In this document: one piece after another, positions 16,643 to 26,000 of the stretch
How positions within the stretch are numbered: the stretch's first letter is position 1
Layout: every line of letters begins with the position of its first letter
Assembly: GCA_038322235.1 (NCBI GenBank)
Contig: JBBQFQ010000016.1
Location: 23,353-87,352, forward strand
Source of the DNA: SZAS-18 sp038322235
Lineage (GTDB): Bacteria > Verrucomicrobiota > Verrucomicrobiia > Chthoniobacterales > SZAS-18
DNA: 64,000 bases
Reading direction: 5' to 3'
The notes under the pieces: model-generated
What the model saw: the letters and a program-made list of their open reading frames with translations, nothing else
Databases searched by the model: none
What the model was told of the DNA's origin: nothing
Made by a program: the position numbers and the translations under genes

Positions 16643-18172
16643 ATGCAGGTTTCGCGGAAAGTCGTCACCCTCTCCCGGTTCGCGGGTCTGTTCGGCATGG
16701 TCCTTTTCGCTCCGCTTTGGGCGGATGCGTCCCCTGTGATCGTGACGATCAAGCAGTCGGCTCGACTCTCGCCCACGTTGCGGGCGGAGATGGCGGCACT
16801 CGTTCCGCTGACCCAGCCGGTGGGTGGCGTGCTTCTGAGCGTCGTGGCGGACAACAACAGTCTCGGGATGGTCTTCGTGACGAATGCGGAAATTGGTTCC
16901 CCGGCGCTGCCTCCCGTAGCGCAGGCGCTCCGCGGATCCCCACTCGTCGGTACGGTGGATATTTCCGGCGTCGTCTATAACCTCACGGGCACCTTTTATG
17001 CGAGCCTCGAGGCGGTCTCGGAGGAGGTTTTGCGCGGACTGGTTAGCCCGCCGCCTCAGGCACCGTTTGATCCGGCGGGGACTCTCGGGCCGCACAGTTC
17101 CGGCCGTCTGACGATCGCGGCAAAGCCCTTCGCGCTCTATGGCGACAATCGGGCTGCCACCCTGACGGCGATCCACGACGATCTCACGGCCTTGGGGGTC
17201 GCTTTCGTCCTCACCAGCCAGTTCGGCATTTACACCTACGTTTACGCGCAATTCGACGAAAATAAGATCGGCATCATCGAACTCATTCGTCGAGTGCGGG
17301 CGCTGCCGTGGGTGGCGAGTGCCGGCCCTGACTCCCTCCTTTTTCCGGCAGTGGTCACAGTTCCCTTCGCCCGCTATTTCGTCGTGAGCGGCCGGGGCGC
17401 AGCGCCGGGCGCGCCCACCGAATCGTTCGTGATTCGAACGTTTGGGACCTATGGCGGTGACGGCTTTCAATTGGCGGAGCATCTCCGACATCAGGCCTAT
17501 GTGCCGCTGAAGATGCGGATCGCCCCCCGGACGGCGGCTGACCCGGTCTATGCAGGCTTCGAGGCCTACACGAAGCCGTGGGTGGTCAGAGAACTGCTGG
17601 CCGTGGGTCTAGCAGACTTCGGTCCGGGCTCCGGAGCGGAGAATACGCGCAATGCACCGTTGTTCACCGCCTTACCGTCGGAGATCTCGCGCGACGTGCC
17701 CGGCTGGATCGCGACGAACGGAGATATCGTCTGGTCACAGGGTTTTCGCGTCGTGGCCGAGATCACTCCCGGAGCGCCGGGCGCGCTGGTGAACCTGTCT
17801 GCGCGCGCCCAGGTGGGCCGCGACGAGCGGGTGATGATCGGCGGATTTGTCGTCCAGGGCGGCTCGACGCGGACGTTGCTGGTGCGCGCGCTGGGGCCGT
17901 CGCTGAGTGCGCAGGGAGTGGCGAATCCATTGACGAACCCGCGAATCCAGATCGTGGGGGAAGGAAACACTCCCGTCGCCGACAACGATGACTGGAGCAC
18001 GGGACCGCGGGCGGCGGAACTCACAGCCCGGTTCCCGGCGTTGGTGCCCGGCGATCCGCGGGAGTCTGCCTTGCTGGCGACATTCTATCCTGGCGTCTAC
18101 ACCGTCATCATCTCCAGCGCGGATGGGGCAGAGGGCGTGGGATTGGTGGAACTATACGACATTCCCGATTGA
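16643..18172 (+). CDS. Large exported protein with C-terminal IGGF/ALGPSL beta domain
   Basis: A 509-residue protein with a signal peptide (MQVSRKVVTLSRFAGLFGMVLFAPLWADA). I do not recognise the first 380 residues: a mixed alpha/beta region with no cysteine-rich or catalytic motif. The C-terminal 120 residues form a domain also found in the DUF4331 protein of this window: LSARAQVGRDERVMIGGFVV, then TLLVRALGPSLSAQGV, NPRIQIVGEG, DNDDWS, ESALLATFYPGVYTVIISS and GVGLVELYDI at the end. I associate this domain with secreted proteins of Verrucomicrobiota, where it may aid surface display or carbohydrate binding; no function is known to me. ATG 16643 fits the signal peptide. Confidence 0.75.
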   Translation: MQVSRKVVTLSRFAGLFGMVLFAPLWADASPVIVTIKQSARLSPTLRAEMAALVPLTQPVGGVLLSVVADNNSLGMVFVTNAEIGSPALPPVAQALRGSPLVGTVDISGVVYNLTGTFYASLEAVSEEVLRGLVSPPPQAPFDPAGTLGPHSSGRLTIAAKPFALYGDNRAATLTAIHDDLTALGVAFVLTSQFGIYTYVYAQFDENKIGIIELIRRVRALPWVASAGPDSLLFPAVVTVPFARYFVVSGRGAAPGAPTESFVIRTFGTYGGDGFQLAEHLRHQAYVPLKMRIAPRTAADPVYAGFEAYTKPWVVRELLAVGLADFGPGSGAENTRNAPLFTALPSEISRDVPGWIATNGDIVWSQGFRVVAEITPGAPGALVNLSARAQVGRDERVMIGGFVVQGGSTRTLLVRALGPSLSAQGVANPLTNPRIQIVGEGNTPVADNDDWSTGPRAAELTARFPALVPGDPRESALLATFYPGVYTVIISSADGAEGVGLVELYDIPD

Positions 18173-18628
18173 AGCGCAGCGTGTCAGCGCAAGTCATGGG
18201 CTGGGACGACAGTGACTGACGCAGTTTCTCGGCCGGGCGCGGCGCCATCCTGCCGCGCGCGGTGCTCTTCTGCCGCGTCGGTGGGCGACGATCCGCTCAC
18301 GCTGACGCCAAGCAAGACAGCGGGTTACACGGTTCCCGCTGCCTTGGACATCTGGCGGGGAAGGGTCACCTGATCCCCAAGAGAGCGGCAGAGGGCGGCC
18401 GCACTCCAGATGACCGAGCCGCGCGAGCAGGCTTCCAGCGAATCCCGGTTGAGTGTTCGAGGCGCATTCCTCTCGAGGGACTGTCTCAATCGTCCGACCG
18501 GAACCAGCCCGGCCGGATCGCCTTGAGAAGAAGCGGAGACACGAGGGTGGTCGTCAATGTTCACCCGGGATGCCGCCGCCTTCACGGGTGGCCGTGAACG
18601 GTCTCGAGACAGGCCAGCGTTCACGGAG
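18173..18628. other. Non-coding region with degenerate copies of the 22-bp repeat
   Basis: This lies between the exported protein and the regular repeat array. Its 3' part has decayed copies of the 22-bp unit (for example gtggtcgtcaatgttcac at 18547-18564 and gtggccgtgaacg at 18588-18600). The rest has no supported gene; short open frames on both strands look random. It may be the remains of an insertion element. Confidence 0.4.
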
Positions 18629-18738
18629 GCGGCCGTAATCGTTTCCGGGGACGGCCGTAATCGTTTCCGGGGGCGGCCGTAATCGTTTCCGGGGGTGGCC
18701 GTCAGCGTTTCCGGGGGTGGCCGTCAACGTTCACGGAG
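18629..18738. repeat. Tandem array of five 22-bp units
   Basis: Units start at 18629, 18651, 18673, 18695 and 18717. The first three are gcggccgtaatcgtttccgg plus GG, differing only in the first base; the fourth and fifth drift to gtggccgtcagcgtttccgg and gtggccgtcaacgttcacgg. The period is not a multiple of three and there are no spacers, so this is neither coding nor CRISPR. Arrays like this occur at the ends of IS21-type elements as transposase-binding sites, but no transposase gene is adjacent. The array ends 55 bases before the next gene and could affect its expression. Confidence 0.85.
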
Positions 18739-18793
18739 CGGGCTGCCCCAACGGAGCGATTCGACGATCGCCGCTCTCCGGGCAGTCATCCCC

Positions 18794-19267
18794 ATGCGCA
18801 CGTTCGCCGTTGCCTTGCTCAGCCTCTGCCTGGTCACCTTCGCGGCGGCCGAGGAGAAGCTCGTCATCACCAAAGAAGTCGCCCTGAAGGCGATGATGGC
18901 ATTCCGCCAGGATCCCACCGCCAAGGACGCGCGTGACTACGCCGCTATCGTCGTTCGCTTCATTGATGAAAGCCCAGACGTCACAGTGAGCCTTTCGGAG
19001 AAGGTCGGGCCGTGGCTGCAGGAAGGCCTGCCGCAGCGCGACACTTCCCTGCTCTTGGCGGCCTTCGCGGCCGGGAATGCGTCCGCCCAGTTGGCCACCG
19101 GCAACAAGAAGGACCAACCTCTCGCGGGCGTGCAGGCGGTGATCGAAGCCTACGATAAATTGCGCCAGAAAAATCCGCGTCTGCGCTCGCCCGGCGTGGA
19201 AAAGTTAAAGGAAATGGCCGCCAGGCAGACGTTGGCCGCCTACCTCGCCGAAACGGACAAACGATAG
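18794..19267 (+). CDS. Small exported alpha-helical protein, unknown function
   Basis: A 157-residue protein with a clear signal peptide (MRTFAVALLSLCLVTFAAAEE). The mature 135 residues are predicted to be mostly helical, with alternating charged and Ala/Leu residues (LKAMMAFRQDPTAKDARDYA, VIEAYDKLRQKNPRLRSPG). I do not recognise a family. It stands alone downstream of the 22-bp repeat array, which lies in its 5' region. Confidence 0.7.
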   Translation: MRTFAVALLSLCLVTFAAAEEKLVITKEVALKAMMAFRQDPTAKDARDYAAIVVRFIDESPDVTVSLSEKVGPWLQEGLPQRDTSLLLAAFAAGNASAQLATGNKKDQPLAGVQAVIEAYDKLRQKNPRLRSPGVEKLKEMAARQTLAAYLAETDKR

Positions 19268-19357
19268 TTGCCCGCCCGGCGGTCGCGACGCGGAGCCTTG
19301 TGACCAGACGCATCTCGCGCGTGAATTCCGGGAGTTTTCAGGTTTTGCGCCCTCGTC

Positions 19358-19651
19358 TTACTTCGAGCATTCCACGCTGCCGCCGATGTTTTTTAGCAGC
19401 ATGCCGCGGATTCCGCTGACCGGAAGCGCGAACGTGGCTGGCCCGGTGTAGTCGAACTCGAGCGTGCTGTTTCCGCCGGCAGGGCTTGGTCTGGTCATCC
19501 CACCTCGCCTCGGTAGGAAGTCCAAATTCCGCTGCAGGGACCTCGTCAAGCGACCGGAATTCCGTCAGCGGGACGACCAGCTCCTGCAGCTTGGCGGAAG
19601 CGTACTTCTCACGAAAGCACGCGCAATTGAATGCCGGCTACGCCATCGGCC
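19358..19651 (-). pseudogene. Probable decaying gene fragment downstream of the LysR gene
   Basis: On the minus strand, right after the LysR stop, a protein-like reading appears: FREKYASAKLQELVVPLTEF and then VPAAEFGLPTEARWDDQTKP. It continues after a one-base shift near 19465-19480 as STLEFDYTGPATFALPVSGI and RGMLLKNIGGSVECSK, ending at 19358. An in-frame TAG at 19638-19640 separates it from a possible GTG start overlapping the LysR stop. One stop plus one frameshift suggests a broken gene. I do not recognise the family. The judgement rests on composition alone, so confidence is low. Confidence 0.35.
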
Positions 19652-19660
19652 GCCAGCCGC

Positions 19661-20623
19661 TCACACCTTCTTCCGCGGCTTCCGGACGACGCGTTCAATC
19701 CGGGGACGGAGCCCGCGGGTAAAGCCACTCGCGACGGCGCCGGGAAGCGGCTGCTTCAGCGTGGCGATGAAATGCTTTTGGGCGGCGGAGATCGGGCGGT
19801 TCCGTCCGTAGACGACCCCGAGCGGACGCCACATGGACGCCGCCTCAATCTCCACGGCCGCGAGGATGCCGGTTCGAACCTCGTGATAGACGGTGGTCTC
19901 CGGAACGATGGAGATCCCGTTCTCGATCTCCACCGCGCGCTTCACGGTTTCGACGTTGTCGACTTCCATCACGCGCTTCACGCTGACGCCCGCCGCGCGC
20001 AACGCCTTGTCCACCGCCTTGCGCGTGGGCAGATCGGGTTCGAAGGAAATGAATCGCTCCCCGGCGAGGTCGGAGAGCTTGACCCGGCGACGCTCGGCGA
20101 GCGGATGGTCAGGGTGACAGATGAGGACCATCCGATCCTCCCAAAAGCTCTCGATCACCAATCCCCGCCGACGCTGCGGATAAGCCACGAGTCCAAGATC
20201 GGCCGCGCCGTCGACGATCTCATTGTAGATCTGGGACGAGCGGCGGTATTCCACGTCGAGGACGACATCCGGATAGAGGGCGCGGAATTTTTTCAGGTAC
20301 GGCGGCAGGTCGTGGAGACCCACGCTGTAGATGGCGGCGATCCGGAGCGGGCCGGCCACGACGTTCTGAAGCTCGCGCAGGCGGCCGCCGAGATTATCAT
20401 AGGCCTGAAGGATTTCCTTGCTCGCCTGGAGGAAGGCGCGTCCTTCCTGCGTGACCGAGAAATTCTTCTTTCCCCGCTCGATGAGGCTGACGTGAAACTT
20501 CCGTTCGAGCGCCCGGATCTGCTGGCTAACGGCGCTCTGCGTCACGTGGTTCATCGAGGCGGCGCGCGAGAAGCTCGCAGTCTCGACGAGATCGCAAAAC
20601 ACCTTGAACGTCTCGATCTGCAT
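19661..20623 (-). CDS. LysR-family transcriptional regulator
   Basis: A 320-residue regulator. The N-terminal winged helix-turn-helix is typical: IETFKVFCDLVETASFSRAA, then QSAVSQQIRALERKF (about residues 3-43). The rest is the periplasmic-binding-like effector domain (GPLRIAAIYSVGLHDLPPYL near 91, EIENGISIVPETTVY near 255). The resemblance is to the CysB/CbbR branch. The C-terminal 25 residues are Arg/Lys-rich. The target is unknown. LysR genes often control the divergent neighbour; here that is the YggS gene, whose ATG is 70 bases away. Confidence 0.93.
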   Translation of the reverse strand: MQIETFKVFCDLVETASFSRAASMNHVTQSAVSQQIRALERKFHVSLIERGKKNFSVTQEGRAFLQASKEILQAYDNLGGRLRELQNVVAGPLRIAAIYSVGLHDLPPYLKKFRALYPDVVLDVEYRRSSQIYNEIVDGAADLGLVAYPQRRRGLVIESFWEDRMVLICHPDHPLAERRRVKLSDLAGERFISFEPDLPTRKAVDKALRAAGVSVKRVMEVDNVETVKRAVEIENGISIVPETTVYHEVRTGILAAVEIEAASMWRPLGVVYGRNRPISAAQKHFIATLKQPLPGAVASGFTRGLRPRIERVVRKPRKKV

Positions 20624-20692
20624 GCGGAAGGATGAATGTCCCGTAGGATAAGCCCTCCTAATGGCGGCGCCGGATCATTGCAAATTCATCTA

Positions 20693-21388
20693 ATGGAGAC
20701 CATCGCCGATCGATTCGCGAGAGTGCGCGGGAAAATCGCCGCGGCCGCCGCCACGGCGGGCCGGAAGGCGGAGGACGTGGAGCTGATCGCGGTCTCGAAA
20801 ACTCATCCGCCGGAGGCGATTCGCGCGGCGGTGGAGGAGTCCGGTCAGACCCTCTTTGGCGAGAGCCGGTTGCAAGAGGCGCGCGCGAAACAGCCGCTGC
20901 TCCCCGGACGACTTCGCTGGCATTTCATCGGCCACCTCCAGAAGAACAAGATCCGGGCCGCCCTGTCCCATTTCGAGCTCTTCCACGGCATCGATTCGCT
21001 GGAGCTCGCCCAGCAGTTTCAACGCATCGCAACGGAGGAAGCCCTGCTGCCGAAGGTGCTGCTCGAGGTGAACGTGGCGGGGGAGGCCTCGAAGTTTGGG
21101 TTCAATCCCGGGACGATCGAGCAGCAGCTCGAAACCTTGCTCGCCTGCGATCGGCTCTCCATTGAGGGGCTGATGTGCATCCCACCGCTTGCCCCCACGC
21201 CGGAGCACTCCCGCCGGTACTTCGTCGCGCTCCGGGAATTGCGCGATCGACTCCAGACGAGCGCGCGCTTCGGTCTTCCCCACCTCAGCATGGGCATGAG
21301 CGGCGACTACGAGGTGGCGATCGAGGAAGGAGCGACGCTGGTCCGCGTCGGGACCGCGCTCTTCGGCGAGCGGGAGAAGCCGGTCTGA
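20693..21388 (+). CDS. YggS-family pyridoxal phosphate homeostasis protein
   Basis: A 231-residue PLP-binding protein of the YggS/PROSC family, which buffers PLP and affects amino-acid and keto-acid balance. PLP should bind Lys36 in ELIAVSKTHP. Other family blocks are FGESRLQEARAKQ near 61, WHFIGHLQKNK near 82 (usually IGxLQxNK) and LSMGMSGDYEVAI near 198. The second residue of FGENRVQE is Ser here instead of Asn. ATG 20693 matches the usual N-terminus. It precedes a DUF971 gene by 13 bases. Confidence 0.94.
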   Translation: METIADRFARVRGKIAAAAATAGRKAEDVELIAVSKTHPPEAIRAAVEESGQTLFGESRLQEARAKQPLLPGRLRWHFIGHLQKNKIRAALSHFELFHGIDSLELAQQFQRIATEEALLPKVLLEVNVAGEASKFGFNPGTIEQQLETLLACDRLSIEGLMCIPPLAPTPEHSRRYFVALRELRDRLQTSARFGLPHLSMGMSGDYEVAIEEGATLVRVGTALFGEREKPV

Positions 21389-21401
21389 ACCGGGCACAGC
21401 T

Positions 21402-21722
21402 ATGCAACTAAACGTGTCGAACATCGCCCTCATCGGCTCCGAACTCGCCATCGCGTGGAGCGACGGCGAGGAATCCTATCTGCCCCTGGAAAAGCTCCGG
21501 CGCCTGTGTCCCTGCGCCAGCTGCACGGGCGAGCCCGATGCGACGGGGCGCGTGATTCGACCCGTCGTGACCTACGATCCGAACCGGAGTTTTGCGCTGC
21601 GCGGCTGGCGTCAGGTCGGTGGCTACGCGCTCCAACCGACGTGGGAAGACGGGCACGAGACGGGTCTGTACACTTTTGACTATCTGCGGCGGATTCCGGC
21701 GCTGGGCGAAAAGCTCACGTAA
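21402..21722 (+). CDS. DUF971 protein (gamma-butyrobetaine hydroxylase-like N-terminal domain)
   Basis: A 106-residue stand-alone DUF971 protein. The domain is seen in WSDGEESYLPLEKLRRLCPC (about 19-38) with Cys36, Cys38 and Cys41, and GWRQVGGYALQPTWEDGH near 67-84, ending in LYTFDYLR. In gamma-butyrobetaine hydroxylase the equivalent domain binds zinc through such residues. In bacteria, single-domain forms are often near Fe-S or Mrp genes; here it follows yggS by 13 bases. The molecular function is unknown. Confidence 0.9.
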   Translation: MQLNVSNIALIGSELAIAWSDGEESYLPLEKLRRLCPCASCTGEPDATGRVIRPVVTYDPNRSFALRGWRQVGGYALQPTWEDGHETGLYTFDYLRRIPALGEKLT

Positions 21723-21832
21723 AGGACGCTGGGGCAGGCGGCCGAATTCGCAGCATCGGCGCGAGGTCGCAGGGCCGAGCGGCTTTGACTTCCGGGCGAC
21801 GAAGTCGATGCTGCGCATCCCTCGGATATTGC

Positions 21833-23011
21833 ATGCAATCACGCCGTCTTCTCCTCATCGCTGGAATCGCCACCCTCGCGATGGGTGCGGGCGCCTTTGC
21901 CCTGCGCAGCTCGAAAACCGCGGCTCCCGGCGCCCCTCCGCCGCGGTCGGTCAGTGCCGCGAAGGCGGAGATGCGGGACGTCCCGCTCACGATCGAGGAA
22001 ATCGGCAACACCACCGCCTCGGAGAACGCCAGCGTCCAGGCGCAGGTCGCGGGCCAGATCATCGAGGTGCATTTCGCGGACGGCGCGGAGGTCAAGCAGG
22101 GGGACCCGCTTTTTTCGATCGACGCGCGGCCGTATCAGGCCGCCCTGGACAAGGCCCAGGCCACGCTGGCCCAGGATAGCGCGAAGGTCGCCTACCAGCG
22201 CGTGCAGATGAGCCGGATGGAGTCGCTGCGGGAGAAGAAGGTGGCGTCTCCCCAGGATTTCGACCAGGCGGCGGCGACGCTCTCCGAACAGGAGGCAATC
22301 GTGCGCGGGGATCAGGCAGCGGTCGAAACGGCGCGCCTGAATTTGGAGTTTTGCACCGTGCGCGCTCCCATCACGGGGCGGGCGGGCAAGCGCCTCGTGG
22401 ACCGCGGAAATCTCGTGGCGTATCCCGGCGGACCGTCGCTCGTGACGATCGCAAAACAGGATCCACTCTTCATCGACTTCACGATCGCGGAGGAGAAACT
22501 TTCCGCGGTGCGAGCTTATCAGGAACGCGGGACTTTGAGCATCGAGATCTCGGTGGCGGACGATGCGAAAAAGCGCCGGAAAGGCGAGTTCATCTTTCTC
22601 GACAATACCGTCCAGAACGGCAACGGCACGGTCCGCCTGCGCGGCCGGGTACCGAACGCCGACCGGGTCTTCTGGCCCGGGCAGTTCGTGAACGTGCGGC
22701 TCGTGCTCGATATCGCGAAGGACGCGGTGGTCGTTCCCAGCCAGGCGGTGCAGGTCGGGCAGATCGGCACGTTCGTCTTCGTGGTGAACCCGGATCAGAC
22801 CGTCGCCATCCGCCCGGTGAGACCCGGACAGAAACAGGGGAGCGACGTACTGATCGAAGACGGGGTGAAGCCGGGCGAAATGGTTGTGGTCACCGGCCAG
22901 CTCTTTCTCGCCCCGGGCGCGCCGGTTCGAATCGTGCCGGGACCGGGCAGTACGCCGACGCCAGCCGCGGCGAAGGCGGACGCCCCGCCGACGAAGCCGC
23001 CGACAACGTAG
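21833..23011 (+). CDS. RND efflux system periplasmic adaptor subunit (MdtA/AcrA-like)
   Basis: A 392-residue membrane-fusion protein. An N-terminal signal or anchor (MQSRRLLLIAGIATLAMGAG) precedes a barrel-sandwich lipoyl domain (VQAQVAGQIIEVHFADGAEV near 65-84), a helical hairpin (DKAQATLAQDSAKVAYQR) and the returning half (LEFCTVRAPITGRAGKRLVD). Beta-barrel and membrane-proximal domains follow (WPGQFVNVRLVLD...VVVPSQAVQVGQ). The C-terminus is a Pro/Ala linker. It bridges the inner-membrane pump to an outer-membrane channel. The pump gene begins 20 bases downstream; no TolC-like gene is in the window. Confidence 0.94.
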   Translation: MQSRRLLLIAGIATLAMGAGAFALRSSKTAAPGAPPPRSVSAAKAEMRDVPLTIEEIGNTTASENASVQAQVAGQIIEVHFADGAEVKQGDPLFSIDARPYQAALDKAQATLAQDSAKVAYQRVQMSRMESLREKKVASPQDFDQAAATLSEQEAIVRGDQAAVETARLNLEFCTVRAPITGRAGKRLVDRGNLVAYPGGPSLVTIAKQDPLFIDFTIAEEKLSAVRAYQERGTLSIEISVADDAKKRRKGEFIFLDNTVQNGNGTVRLRGRVPNADRVFWPGQFVNVRLVLDIAKDAVVVPSQAVQVGQIGTFVFVVNPDQTVAIRPVRPGQKQGSDVLIEDGVKPGEMVVVTGQLFLAPGAPVRIVPGPGSTPTPAAAKADAPPTKPPTT

Positions 23012-23031
23012 GCCGGAATGGGAATGCCGCG

Positions 23032-26000
23032 ATGAACCTCTCCTCGCCTTTCATTCAGCGTCCCGTGATGACGCTGCTCCTGACGCTGACGATCGCGATC
23101 TTCGGGACGCTCGCCTACCGCCGGCTTCCGGTGAATGACCTGCCGACCGTCGACTTCCCGGTCATCAGCGTGAATGTGGGCTATCCCGGCGCGAGCCCCG
23201 AGACCATGGCCGCCACGGTGGCGACGCCGCTGGAACGCCAGTTTCTGCAAATCCCCGGCATCGACATCATCACGTCGACCAGCTCGCAGGGCAGCTGCGG
23301 TCTGACGCTCCAGTTCACCCTGAACAAGAGCGTCGACTCCGCCGCGACGGACGTGCAGGCGGCGATCCAGCAGGCGGCCAGTGCGCTGCCGGCCGATCTC
23401 CCCTCTCCGCCCACGCTCAGCAAGCAGAACCCGAACGAGCAGCCGATTCTCTATATCGCCCTCACGAGCGAGTCGCTGACCTACGGTCAGATCTACGACT
23501 TTGCGAACACCCTCGTCGCGCAACGGATCTCGATCATCGATGGCGTGTCGAAAGTGGATCTCTTCGGCTCGAAGGGAGCCATTCGCGTGAAGGCGAACCC
23601 GAGCAAACTCGCGGTTCGGCAGCTCACGATGGAGGACCTCGCCAACGCCATCCGGGCGGGCACGAGCTATCAAGGGGCGGGGCAGTTTGACGGACCAAAC
23701 CGCACGTTCCTGCTCCAGCCGCAGGGTCAGCTCGAAACGGCGTCGGATTATCAACGCCTCGTCATCGCGGAGCGCGACGGGAGCGTCATCCGCCTCGGCG
23801 ACATCGCGGAGGTGACCGAGTCGATCACGGACGAGCGCTTCATCCGCATCTTCAATCTGCGCGGCAAGGACGGGAAGGTGCTCCCCACGATCCCGTCCTC
23901 GATCACGCTCGCGGTCTCGCGCCAGCCCGGCTCGAACACCGTGCAGGTGGCGCGGGCGGTGCGGGCGCTGCTGCCCCAACTCCTGCGGGAGTTGCCGGGC
24001 TCGGTGAATCTCATTCCGACCTACGATCGCTCGCTGACGATCGTGGACTCGGTGAACGACGTGCAGGAGACGCTGGTCATCGCGTTCATCCTCGTGGTGG
24101 TGGTCATCTTCGTCTTTCTCGGCCGCGCGGCCGATACGCTGATCCCCGCGGTCGCCCTGCCGCTTTCGCTGCTGATCACTTTCCTCGCGATGCAGGCGCT
24201 GAACTACAGCGTCGACAACCTGTCGCTCCTCGCCCTGACGCTCGCGATCGGCTTCCTCGTCGATGACGCGATCGTCTTCCTCGAGAATTGCGTCCGGCGG
24301 ATGGAGCAATTTCACGAGACCCCGGCCCAGGCGGCTTTGGCGGGGGCGAAGGAGATCAGTTTCACGATCCTCTCGATGACTCTCTCGCTCGCCGCGGTCT
24401 TCCTTCCGCTGGTCTTCATGCCCGGCGTGCTCGGATTGCAGTTTCGCGAGTTCGCGATCGTCATCATCGTGGCGATCATCGCCTCCGGAGTGGTCTCGCT
24501 GACGCTCACTCCGCTGATGTGCGCGCGCCTGCTCGACGGGCACACGACCGGAAAAAAGACGTGGATGGAGGAGCGGACGAACCGCATGATGGCCCGCATC
24601 ATTGCGGCGTACGGAAAGGCGCTCGACTGGGCGCTGCACCACCGCTGGGTTTCGCTGGTGGCATTTCTGGTGTCCTTCGCCGCCCTCTGGCCACTCGGGG
24701 GGGCGCAGCGTCTCGGGTTTCTTCCCGTGGGAGACAGCGCCTTTGCCCGCGGGGTGATCCGGACAGCCGAGGGAACTTCGCCCGAGCAAATGAAGGGGTT
24801 CCTGCAGCAGGTCGAGTCGATCGTGAAGAATCACCCCGCGGTCGACAAGTCGCTGGTGCGGACGCAGGGGTTCAACGTCTTCACGGTGCTCTTCCTCAAG
24901 CCCCGCCGCGAACGCGCGCCCATCCAGCAGGTCATCCGGGAAGTGTCCCAGGAGATCAACCAGATCCCGGGCGTGGTGGCCTACATTTCGCCGAATCCGG
25001 TCCTGCAGATCAGCACGGGCGCGACGGGGAACAGCCAGGGAAAGTTTTCCTATTCCGTCACCGGAATCAACGGGGAGGAAGTGCGGCGTTCGACGGAGGA
25101 ACTCACGGCGAAGCTCCGCTCGTATCCGGGCTTTCTCTTCGTGAACAATGATCTCCAGACGAACACTCCGAACCTTCAGATCGAGATTCTCCGCGAACCC
25201 GCCGCGACCTACAACGTCTCCGCCCAGCGCATCCTCAGTGCGCTCCGCAACGCGTACTCCCAGAACTACGTCTACCTGATCAAGAAGGCGAACGACCAGT
25301 ATCAGGTCATCCTCGAAGTCGGCGACAACCAGCGTTCGGTGCCCGACAATCTCAAGCTGCTCTACGTGCGGGCCGATGACGGCAAAACGCTTGTCCCTCT
25401 CGCGGCCGTCGCGAAGTGGAAGGAAGTCGTGGGGCCGCAAAGCATCGCGCACATCAACCAGTTCCCGGCCGCGACGATCTCCTTCAACCTGAAACCCGAG
25501 GCCGTGATCGGTGATGCCGCCGCGTTCGTCGAGAAGACCGCCCGGGAGGTCCTCCCGCCGACCGTGACCGGCTCCGCCCAGGGAGAGACAAAGGTCTTCA
25601 ATGAGACGATCGGAGCCCTCCTCGTCCTGATGATCGCGGCGGTCTTCGCAATGTACGTCATCCTCGGCATCCTTTACGAAAGCTACGTCCATCCCCTCAC
25701 CGTGCTGACGTCGCTGCCGGTCGCCGCGGTTGGCGGGCTCGTGACGCTGCTGGTTTTCCGGCAGGAATGCTCGCTTTACGCGTTCGTGGGGATTTTCCTG
25801 CTGCTCGGGATCGTGAAGAAAAATGGCATCATGATGATCGACTTTGCCATTCAGCGGATGGCGGAAGGCGTCCCGGCCGACAAGGCCGCCCACGAGGCGA
25901 GCTTGGAGCGTTTCCGCCCGATCATCATGACCACGCTGGCCGCCTTGATGGGCGCCGTGCCGCTCGCGCTGGGCTTTGGCGCCGACGGCGAAGCGCGTCA

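Noticed and set aside
18325..18624. Transposase fragment on the minus strand (SVIWSAAALCRSLGDQ)
   Set aside because: A short helix-turn-helix-like string alone is not enough; no DDE, HTH or IstB motif could be placed in any frame.
18629..18738. CRISPR array
   Set aside because: The 22-bp units are directly adjacent with no spacers, and no cas gene is in the window.
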